Part shown: positions 55,205 through 64,000 of the stretch, piece after piece
Layout: each line of letters starts with the position of its first letter
Numbering within the stretch: the stretch's first letter is position 1
NCBI GenBank assembly: GCA_015832175.1
Contig: WJXW01000007.1
Coordinates: forward strand, 2,294,001 to 2,358,000
Direction of reading: 5' to 3'
Origin: Paraphaeosphaeria minitans
Lineage: Eukaryota > Ascomycota > Dothideomycetes > Pleosporales > Didymosphaeriaceae
Length of the DNA stretch: 64,000 nt
Translations under genes and position numbers: made by a program
The notes under the pieces: generated by a model
Databases searched by the model: none
Told to the model about the DNA's origin: nothing
What the model saw: the letters and a program-made list of their open reading frames with translations, nothing else

Positions 55205-56259
55205 CCATAATAGTGCTTATCTATTTGTGTAGGCTTCTCTAACGCTCTACAGACATTACTAACGACTTTAATAATGCTAAGATATTTAACGTTAGCTAAA
55301 TATACGCCTTAGTACATAGGCAACTAATAGATATACGCGTAACTATAACACTAGGTCTGTCTCTTGTTAATAATACTAGGCGTTATAGAGGCTAGTTAAA
55401 GGAGAGAGATCGCTCTAATGTAGAGTCTTTTAACGTTACTAATATAAGGCTGCGGATACTAAAGCTAGGGCGCTGCTAGAGCTAATTAATAGTACACTAG
55501 ATTAAGATAAAAAGTACTATATAGTAGAGGCAGCTATTATAGTTACTGCGTAGATAGCCTACGCTGCTTTTCTGGCCCTAGCTAGATTAGTAGTGCTATT
55601 ACTCCTGTATCTATATGTTAAGATCTAAAGGCTAGGCCTCCTAGGATCTTTATATGTATCTATATTCGTTGTTTAAGTGGCACAGCACAAGAGGTTACGT
55701 GACGTAATTAGTGTGATTAGAGCGCTAAGATAACTAATTAGACTAAGCACTTAATATACTAAGTAACTAATTAGTACTTAATTAGTTTAATTAGAGTGAT
55801 TAGTCCACTAATCGCTTAAAGTATATAGGAACGTAAGGATAGAATCTTTATACTTATGTTTAATTTATTTATTAATCTATTATTTAGATTCTAGTAAACT
55901 AATTTATTAACTTATTACACTTAGTTAAAATACTAACATATTAATAAGACCTTCTACCTTCTATAAGTACTCCTGCCTAAGAACTAACTTTAACCCTTTA
56001 GGACTAGCTACCTTTTTAGATTTAATATCTTAAACACCCTTAATATAAGTACTTTAAAAACTCTACCTTTTTAATAGTTTTAGGTGCTACTAAGATTACT
56101 CCTATAAAGGATAGTAGTAAGGCGTATAAACCTAATCTCTACTTTAGTAAATAATTTTAAACTAATGTCTAGATTCTCTAGTTAGACCTCTACTTCTTTA
56201 ACTTAAATAAATCCCTTAAAGGTAAGAAAAAGGTTATCTTTATAGTAATATACATGTAA
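55205..56259 (+). pseudogene. Gypsy leader and N-terminal gag remnant
   Basis: AT-rich leader followed, by about 55950, by a degenerate frame. Its end (56224-56259, reading KKVIFIVIYM) continues in the same frame at 59303 once the nested element is removed. No start codon could be fixed. Frequent TAA/TAG triplets prevent translation. Confidence 0.55.
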
Positions 56260-56571
56260 TGTAGGTTTGGCTCAATCTGTAATTAAGTATTTAAGGGTTA
56301 ATAGTATACTATTATATAAAAAGTAAAAAGTAGGTTTAATTAATTACGTCTTATCTATTGTATAAAGGGGCACTAAGGAGCTTATAAAGTCTCTACCTCT
56401 TAGCGCTAACCTAAGCAGTAGGTCCTTGTGCGGGTCCTTATAAGTAGGTAGGGCCTTATAAAGTCTCTGCCTCTTAGCGCTAACTTAAGTAGTAGGTCCT
56501 TGTGTAGGTCCTTATAAGTAGGCAGGCCCCTATTTTACTTAGTGCTATTTATACAATAAACTATATAGACA
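56260..56571. repeat. First LTR of the nested element
   Basis: 312 bp, TG...CA ends. It contains an internal tandem duplication of about 74 bp (units starting at 56381 and 56455, CTTATAAAGTCTCT...). Confidence 0.88.
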
Positions 56572-58985
56572 CTAGTAACTTTTCTTTTATATAATAGCTT
56601 ATGTCTATTATATACTTCCCTTTCTTATCCTTTTCTATCTATACAGTTAGCCTTCCCCTATTAGAATAGGTTGTAAGGTAGGTGCAGTATTACTATATAG
56701 TAAAGGTTTTATTTATACCTACTCTTGTGTAAATAAGTAGTAATAGCTAACCTACTTAGTTCTTACCCTACCCCTTCGCACAGTAGTAGAGTTACATTAC
56801 ATAATAAGGCTCTTTCTAAGTATATATCCTGTGCACAAATAGAAGGTAGAGTATTAAGTAATATAATACTTAGCGCTAGGTCTTAGTAAGTATAAAAGGA
56901 TGTCTCCTAGTTATGCGATAAAGGTATACAGTAGAAGTAAAGTATAAAGTAGTTTTCTATACTTCTTTTTTATTACTCTATTAGTCTTGTTTATCTTCCT
57001 CCTCTTTTATATAATAGTCTTTATCCTCTAGCTCTCCTTTAAAGTTAAGAATGTATACTTATATATCTATAGTAGAGGGTTTATATTTGTAGAAGTTAGC
57101 GTACAATAATATATATTACCTTCTAGCTTACTAGGTATCCCTTAGTAGATAGTTAGTAGACTAGCATCCTTCTTTATAGTATATAAAGTATTTCTACTTT
57201 ATGTAAGAGCTTAAACTTCTAAAGTTACCCCTTTCTTTTAGTCTAAAGGTTAATCTACCTCTAGAGGGGCTAAATCCTCTTATATAATTATAATTATTAT
57301 ATTATTAATTAGTGTAGTACACCTTTTTACTATCTTAGAAGAACTATAACTTCTTCCTATCTTTAGTAACTTAGAGTAACATATAAAGATTACTAAATAA
57401 GCCTTCTACTATATTTTTAAAGTTAAATATAGCTTATTTAAGGTTAGAATAGCTACGGCATACTTGTATAATAGTAGTGTGTAGTTATAGTTTACTACTA
57501 AAGCCTTATCTAAAAGCCCTTTAGGCTAAGGTAAGCTTATTAATTATTACTTCTAGGGCCTTGTGTAATATAGCAGCTATATTATCCCTTTTATAGTGTT
57601 TATAGGTAAGAGTAGTCTAGTCTATCTAGTACTAATTATAATTAACACTAGTGTTAAAGTGCCTATTTAGTCTATTATATAATTTATCTTATAAAAGTTC
57701 TAGTCTAATATTATATAGGTAGTAGGTGCTCGCACAATTAGAAAGGATTCCTAGGAAGATGTTTATATACTAGTCTTATAGTATACCTAGTCTATAGTAT
57801 AGTTCTCTAAAGACTTTTACCTTATCTACTAAAATATTATATAGCCTACTAGTGTAGTTATTCTCTTTACTTTAAGCCTTTTAAAAGAGAATAATCTTAT
57901 TTAGCTAGATATAAGCATAATCTCCTAGTTATTAAGAAGTCTAGGAGTGTCTAGCCTCTTTATATAATATAGTTAATTAGACAAAAGTAGTCTAGGTTTT
58001 AGGCTACTACTACTAGTGTAGCTCTATATATAGTGTCTCTGTCCTCGTATATATAGGGATAGGCCCTAGCTATACTCTATATATATATATATTACCTATA
58101 GATAGTGTAGGTTACATTATTAGGATTATGCAAAGTGGTTTAGGTTATAGTTATAGTATTATTATATAAAAGGTTTATAGCTTATAGTTAAGCTATAATA
58201 GTTTAAAGAGTTTTTTTATATAAGTGTCCCTTATTATAGTATTAGTAGTGATAAAGCCTTCTTTTATAAGAAAAATAATAAGCTCTTTTCTTACTATATA
58301 ACTAATCTTATTAAAGGTTCTCTCCTTCTAGTTATTAAAATCTTTAGTAAAAAAAGAGATTACCTCTTTACCTTTAAAGCTGCTCGCGCGATATTACGCA
58401 ATTATATACACTATATAAGTGTTTAGCTATTTTAGAGAAGGGGGTAGGTGGCTATATAGATCTACTCTATCTATTTAGTACTTTTATGCAATCTCTCCTC
58501 TTAAAGTAATAGCCTTAATATTTGTTACTTCCTCTACTTATTAAAGCTATATTACTTTGTCTTCTTACTAAAAAGGTAGTATTAATTATTGCACAACGTT
58601 CTTAAGTTATAGTTCCTCTAGGCAGTCTCTTAGTCTTAAGGCTATATTATTATTATTATTTTTCTTAGTCGTGCGACGTGTCTATATTTAGTTATTACTA
58701 GTTTAATTGTGTAATGTGTTTACGTTTAGTTATTGCTAGTTTAATTATATAATATATTTTTTAGAGTTATAAATATGCTCACTATCTCCTTTCTTTTCTA
58801 TAGAATAGCTTAGACTAGATTGTGCGACTCTTTATAGATATGCGCACTTTATTTCTACTTATTATATAATCTAAAATTCAATCTCTAGTAAAGGTAATAA
58901 TATAGAGCCTACGTATCTAGCTTGTAGGGCGCTCTGTCTTTAAACCTTACTAGTTTATAGTTAATTAGAATTAACTACTAATTAG

Positions 58986-59297
58986 TGTAGGTTTAGCTTA
59001 ATCTATAATTAAGCATTTAAGGGTTAATAGTATACTATTATATAAAGGGTAAGAAGTAGGTTTAATTAATTACGTCTTGTCTATTGTACAAAGGGGCACT
59101 AAGGACCTTATAAAGTCTCTGCCTCTTAGCGCTAACCTAAGCAGTGGGTCCTTATGCGGGTCCTTATAGGTAGGTAGGGCCTTATAAAGTCTCTGCCTCT
59201 TAGCGTTAACCTAAGTAGTGGGTCCTTGTGCGGGTCCCCACAGGTAGGTAGGCCCCTATTTTACTTAGTGCTATTTATACGATAAACTATATAGACA
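58986..59297. repeat. Second LTR of the nested element
   Basis: 312 bp, the same ends and the same internal 74-bp duplication as the first LTR. Differences between the two are mostly C/T and G/A transitions in both directions, so both copies were mutated after insertion. Confidence 0.88.
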
Positions 59298-59302
59298 TGT
59301 AA

Positions 59303-60130
59303 GGAGATATAGGATTATAGATCTATCTCTACCTTAAAAAGTACCTAGGAATAGACTACAATAATAATAATAATAATTACGTAAATAAGCATACTAATGC
59401 AGTTAACATTATTAAAAATTATAATAACTTTAAGAAATACCTTAAATAACTCTTTAGGATTGCTAATAAGGACTCTATTATAAAAGCAAAGAGCTAGACT
59501 ATAACGCAGAAGTGATTAGCAGCTAAGTATATAGCTAAGTTTTATAGATACGCTATGTAACTTAACTAGAATAATAAATCTCTTTAGGATATGTATAAAT
59601 AAGGACTTAAATAGAAACTACGTAAGAAACTCCTATATAGTAGTATACAAATTACTAACGTTAACGAACTATATAAAGAAACTATTAGAATTAATAAAGA
59701 ATAGTTCTTACTATAATAAGAGTTTTACTAAAACTCTAGGGCGATAAGCTTTAGACAACTAGTAAAAGTGGTTTATAAGAACTCTGTTAAATTTGTCTAA
59801 AAGTAATAACTAAGGAACTACTAGAAATATAAACTAATAGAAGATGTCTAGTTTAACTATATAGGTAAAGGAAAAGGAGGAAAAATAGGCCCTAAGCAGC
59901 CTAACAAACGCGTCTCTAATAGAAGTTAATAACTAATAACTAAGACCTATAAATGCTTTATATATAGCAAACTAGGCTACATAGCTAGGAACTGTAGATT
60001 AAAGAACAAAGTCTATTAAACTAAGTTAAATATACTAACTATTAAGGACTAAGAACTTAATAAGGAATAGGAAGTTATTATAACACTGTTTAGTTACTAA
60101 CGCGTTATACTAGAATAAAGTAAGTAATTA
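59303..60130 (+). pseudogene. Gypsy gag remnant with damaged zinc knuckle
   Basis: A single frame carries recognisable capsid sequence (NNFKKYLK, LAAKYIAKFYRYAM, ELYKETIRINKE) interrupted by many TAA/TAG codons. The CCHC zinc knuckle at 59954-59995 reads CFIYSKLGYIARNC. The second Cys and the His have both become Tyr, the change expected from G-to-A or C-to-T mutation. The protein would be neither translated nor able to bind zinc. Confidence 0.75.
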
Positions 60131-63100
60131 GATTTACCTAACTTATAATTATATAAAAATCTAGAAGATAACTCTAACGTATACCACAACACTAAAGATA
60201 TAGAAGAGATACTAAAATCTTCTACTCCTTACTTATAAAGTAGGCAGGAAGAAGACAACCCTATATTACCTAAGTATAAACTAAATGTTTAGAACTATAT
60301 AGAACCCTACTAGGCACTAAAAGAAATATAATCCTATAAAAATAAGAAGTTAGACTACGTACTAAAGTACTACCTAGACTACTAAAATCCTACACACTAA
60401 TTCTATATATAGATATATTACAAAGAACTAACATGCGTATAATATAAGACAGAGAAAGAGGAGAATAAGAAACAACTTAGAAGGAAACTATACTATAGAT
60501 AAATATAGACAGACTGCCCTGTTATAGCTTATAATAAACATGTCTAGGATAAATAATAAGTAAAATACTTTCCTTACCTTACGCTAAAGGGTAATAAATG
60601 CTGTAATATACTTATTAATAGAGACTATATATAACTATACTAGTATACGTGTCTAAACTAAGACTGTAAATACCACTATATAGCTAAACATTTGGACAGC
60701 TTTGTAAACTACCTTATATAAGAAGTAACAACAGAACTACTAATTTAACTAATATATAGGAATAGTAAAGACTATAGGAGGAAAAATAGCAGAATATCTT
60801 TATAAAAAAAAGAAGATAATTTATATAAACTATGTACTTAAGAATAATAATAGAAGTAGATACTTAGAAATGTATACTACGCACCTAAACTTAATTACAA
60901 CCTATATAAATAGATGTCTTTTTTAGGCCTAAACTTAGATAAAAAAACGCCTTTATTAAATTAAATGCTATAGTAAGTATAGTATTAGTTAAGCTACTAC
61001 TATAGCTTAAAGAAATACAGGCTTAAGCTCTTATAGACTTTAGAGTAGAAAGGAACTTTATATCTTATTAGATAGTAAGATAAGCAGGACTTATAATATT
61101 AGAGAAAGAAGTACCTTATATTATTTATGTTACAAATAAATCCCTAATACCTAAGACACCTTAAATATACTAGGAGGTTACTACGATAATAATAGTCTAA
61201 GGACATAGAGAGGAGCTTACCTTAGATGTCTTACTAGGATCTAAGTATAAGTTAGTTTTAAGATTACCTTAGTTAATAATACACAACCCGTAGATTAACT
61301 AGGGTATAAAGAAAATATTATTTAAACGCTGCAATTATATATTATAAGTAAAGCCTACGTATTAACTAAAAATAATAGTAAATAAGGGAGTTATTAATAA
61401 TATAATACTACAACAAATAGTTAAAAAACAGAAGTATACCTTAGCAGACGCTAGTAGGAACTACTAGGTTAAGAAGCGCAAAAAGAAGGGCAACAGCACA
61501 CCCTTTACCTTACTAAAAAAGTATAGGAAATAGATATATATATTTACAGAAAAGGAAGAAAAAGCAAACCTACCTAAACATTAACCCTAGAATCTTATAA
61601 TAGACCTAGAAGAAGGGAAGACGCCACTCTTTAGACTACTATATAGTAAGATAGGAGAAGAACCCCTTAAAGAACGTAATTTTATTAAGATAAACCTTAA
61701 GAAAGGATATATATAACTATTAAAGTTACTAGCAGTAAGCCCTTTTATATTTATTAAGAAAAAAAATAGATTAGATAGACTATACGTTAATTACTAATAA
61801 CTTAATAATATAATAATAAAAAACTAATATCTACTACTAAACATTATAGAGTTACAAAATTAACTATCTTAAGCTAAGATATTTATAATAATAGAGCTAA
61901 GAGACGGTTACTACCTTATATAAATTAAGAAGGGTAAAGAATAGAAAATAGTGGTTTAATTACGCTATAGACTATTTAAATATAAAGTTATGCCCTTTAG
62001 ACTTACAAACGCACTAGTAGCTTTTATAGCACTTATTAATAACGTACTCTATAAACATCTAGATATATTTATTATCGCGTATATAGGCAATATCCTCGTC
62101 TTTTCTAAAAACAAATTAGACTAAACTAAGTATATATAGACAGTACTAGAAGTAGTAGACAAAGTATACCTTCGTATTAAACTTAAGAAATATAAGTTTA
62201 ACATTAAATAACTTAAATTCCTAGAATATATTATTACTATAGAAGGAATTGAGATAGCACTAAGTAAAGTTAAATATATTAAGAACTAGCTAATACTAAA
62301 AACAGCCAAGAATATCTAAGGATTCTTAGGATTATATAGATTTAACTAACAATTTATCTAAAATTACGTAAAGGTTACGATACCTTTAATAAATTTTATA
62401 AAGAAGGACGTACCCTTTAAATAAATAAATAAGTATAGAATATTATTCTAACTCCTTAAGACAGTATGTATTATAGAACCTATCTTTATTTATTTTAGAA
62501 GTAATAAACTACTACGCTTAAAAACAGACACTAGCGATTTTACGCTAGGCGCCTACGCTAAATAAGAATATAATAGTAAATAGTACCTAATTACCTATTA
62601 CTTATGCAAATTTAGTAACACTAAAACATAATACAACATATATAATAAAGCACTCTACGCTATTATTAAAGCCTTAAAGCACTAGAGGATTTACGCGCTT
62701 AGTTACTTAACACTAGAAATCTATATAAATTATAAGAACCTTCTAAGGTTTACAATAACAAAAGAACTTACGCTATAACAACAAAGATAATTATAGACTA
62801 CTAGGTAGTATAAGTTTAAAATTATCTATATAACTAGAAAAGAAAATAGTAGAGCAGATGCTCTTAGCTAATAAAGTAATCTAGTAAAAGAAAAAGTAAA
62901 AACCTTCTCTATAATCCTTTGTAAAGCCAAAAATAGATCTCTAGAACTAATAGTAGAACTAAATTAACTTTTAGTAATTAACTAAGAAGTTCTAGAATAT
63001 TTATAAACTAAGATTATCTAATAATACTATAATAACCCTATATACAGACACCTAGGTATCACGAAAATAATAGAACTTATCTAAAGGAATTACACCTTTA

Positions 63101-63681
63101 AAGAAATTAAAGAAGCTGTAATAACTTACATCTATAAATATATAGAATACTAGAGAAATAAACACAGCACACATCTCAAATATAGGGAGATATAAGTAAT
63201 TAGAATACTAACAGCACTATAGAAAGACATTACTATAGATTTTATTACAAGAATTCTAAACTCTAAGAATCTAACAATAAAAATTAAATATAATAGTATA
63301 CTAGTAATAGTCTACTAACTAACTAAGTATATTAAGCTTATTCTATACCTTAAAAGAATAATAGTAAAGGAACTCGCTTTTCTTATCCTAGACTAACTAA
63401 TTAGACACCACAGAATCCTAAAAATAATTATTAGCGATAGAGATAAGTTCTTTACGTTAAATTACTAGATAACGCTTATAGCCCTACTTAGAACAAAACA
63501 AAAGCTATTAACAGCTTACTATCTATAAATAGATAGATAAATAGAACGTATAAACTAAACTATAGAAACGTACCTACGTATCTACTATAATAGTTAGAAG
63601 AATAACTAGGTTTTATTACTACCTATAGCACAGTTAGCCTATAATAACAAAGTATTAGCAGTATTAGGATATACACTATAG
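60131..63681 (+). pseudogene. Gypsy pol remnant: protease, RT, RNase H and integrase
   Basis: Domains appear in gypsy order on the plus strand. A protease-like loop ALIDFRVERNFI is near 61027-61065. The reverse transcriptase has the YVNY region near 61788, MPFRLTNA, and a catalytic box at 62080-62091 that reads YIGN instead of YxDD. RNase H shows LKTDTSDFTLGAY near 62518. Integrase has ITIDFIT, then IISDRDKFFT near 63428 and AQLAYNN near 63630. Each domain is cut by many stop codons. Integrase stops abruptly at the repeat that starts at 63682. Non-functional. Confidence 0.8.
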
Positions 63682-63906
63682 TGTAAAGGTTGGCCTACAA
63701 TAGAGAATTAGAGAAACATAGGGCTGATTAGCTATTGTTTAAGATAGCTAATTAGGGAATAGACAAAGAAGAAGAGCGCTAACTAGATAAGATATAAAGA
63801 GACCTAATAGAAAATTAGAGTAGTTAGATTTGTATAATAGATTTTAGAGAGGATAACTTAACTTATTCTTTTATATTCCTTACTTAAGGTAAACACACCT
63901 ACAACA
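63682..63906. repeat. Right copy of the outer LTR-like repeat
   Basis: TGTAAAGG...CTACAACA, aligned along its length with 54974-55204. It differs by many changes, nearly all C-to-T or G-to-A relative to the left copy, plus a small indel in the A-rich middle. Confidence 0.8.
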
Positions 63907-64000
63907 CTGTATTTTTAGTAAGGGATATAGGGCAGCTTTTAAAAGGATGTAGAGAAGTATAGTAATAAGTATTTAGAGAACTAATAGAAGCTGTTTAGTA
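63907..64000 (+). other. AT-rich repeat sequence running off the window
   Basis: The 94 bases after the right-hand repeat contain SKGYRAAFKRM-like coding character interrupted by TAG codons. This may be the rest of the gypsy integrase, displaced by an LTR insertion. Confidence 0.35.

Larger units (their letters stand above)
56260..59297. mobile_element. Nested 3,038-bp LTR element with two 312-bp LTRs
   Basis: Two direct repeats of equal length (56260-56571 and 58986-59297) both begin TGTAGG and end ATAGACA. The whole is flanked by a perfect 5-bp duplication, TGTAA (56255-56259 and 59298-59302). This identifies a retrotransposon that landed in the gag of the outer gypsy. The internal 2.4 kb is so AT-rich and stop-laden that I could not recognise polymerase domains. 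It may be non-autonomous or fully eroded. A pyrimidine tract just inside the first LTR (CTTTTCTTTT) would be the polypurine tract of an element lying on the minus strand. Confidence 0.85.
54974..63906 (+). mobile_element. Degenerate Ty3/gypsy LTR retrotransposon with a nested element
   Basis: This is the likely extent of one gypsy-type element, if the two ~230-bp repeats at its ends are its own LTRs. Without the nested 3,038-bp insertion it would be about 5.9 kb, normal for fungal gypsy elements. The plus strand carries gag, protease, RT, RNase H and integrase in the gypsy order. Every domain is broken by TAA/TAG stops at positions expected of CAA, CAG or TGG codons, the mark of RIP. Integrase breaks off right at the right-hand repeat, about 100 or more residues short, and coding-like sequence resumes after it. 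So the right-hand copy may instead be a separate LTR inserted into integrase, with the gypsy continuing past the window. The exact ends are therefore uncertain. Confidence 0.7.

Noticed and set aside
54969..63910. TGTA as a 4-bp target duplication of the outer element
   Set aside because: It requires shifting LTR ends away from the TG...CA rule and matches by only four AT-rich bases; not strong enough to claim.

Overview
The window is nuclear DNA of a filamentous ascomycete, most likely a dothideomycete of the Pleosporales type (inference). The evidence is short introns (about 43-76 nt, branch points close to CTAAC/CTGAC), Zn2Cys6 regulator architecture, fungal versions of BRO1, SAP30, PIS1, DRS1 and PAP1, a killer-toxin-like family 18 chitinase, and a terminal AT-rich block of retrotransposon DNA with mutations typical of repeat-induced point mutation (RIP). 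Most genes here are spliced; exon limits below were joined by hand from reading frame, splice sites and family resemblance.

Layout. 0.6-15.1 kb is a housekeeping and regulatory block: a Zn2Cys6 transcription factor (+), a DUF6697-like protein (-), SAP30 of the Sin3/Rpd3 histone deacetylase complex (+), the mitochondrial Hsp40 Mdj1 (+) and the ESCRT-associated BRO1 (+). 15.4-16.1 kb holds a three-exon GFA/CENP-V-fold enzyme (-). 16.1-18.6 kb is gene-poor. 18.6-21.3 kb holds a head-to-head pair of related cysteine-rich proteins of unknown function. 21.3-23 kb is a gene desert. 23-32 kb looks accessory: a seven-exon cytochrome P450 (-), an NmrA/SDR-type oxidoreductase (-), an orphan acidic protein (+), a flavin-reductase-like protein (-) and an alpha/beta hydrolase (+), followed by a broken 2H-phosphoesterase gene (-). 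32.8-54.1 kb returns to mixed content: poly(A) polymerase (+), an ankyrin protein (-), an HSPA12-like Hsp70-fold ATPase (+), phosphatidylinositol synthase (-), the DEAD-box helicase DRS1 (-), a nine-exon multidomain chitinase (-) and a membrane-anchored DUF3445 protein (-).

From about 54.9 kb to the end no intact gene remains. The block is a Ty3/gypsy element with gag, protease, RT, RNase H and integrase all readable but full of stops. A second, 3,038-bp LTR element with two 312-bp LTRs is inserted in its gag with a perfect 5-bp target duplication. Two copies of a different LTR of about 230 bp lie at the two ends.

Most interesting signals: the cysteine-rich divergent pair; four introns that appear to use GC-AG splice sites; the 1,451-residue chitinase with a Cys-rich and poly-Gly linker; the frame-shifted 2H phosphoesterase; and the nested, asymmetrically RIP-mutated retroelements.
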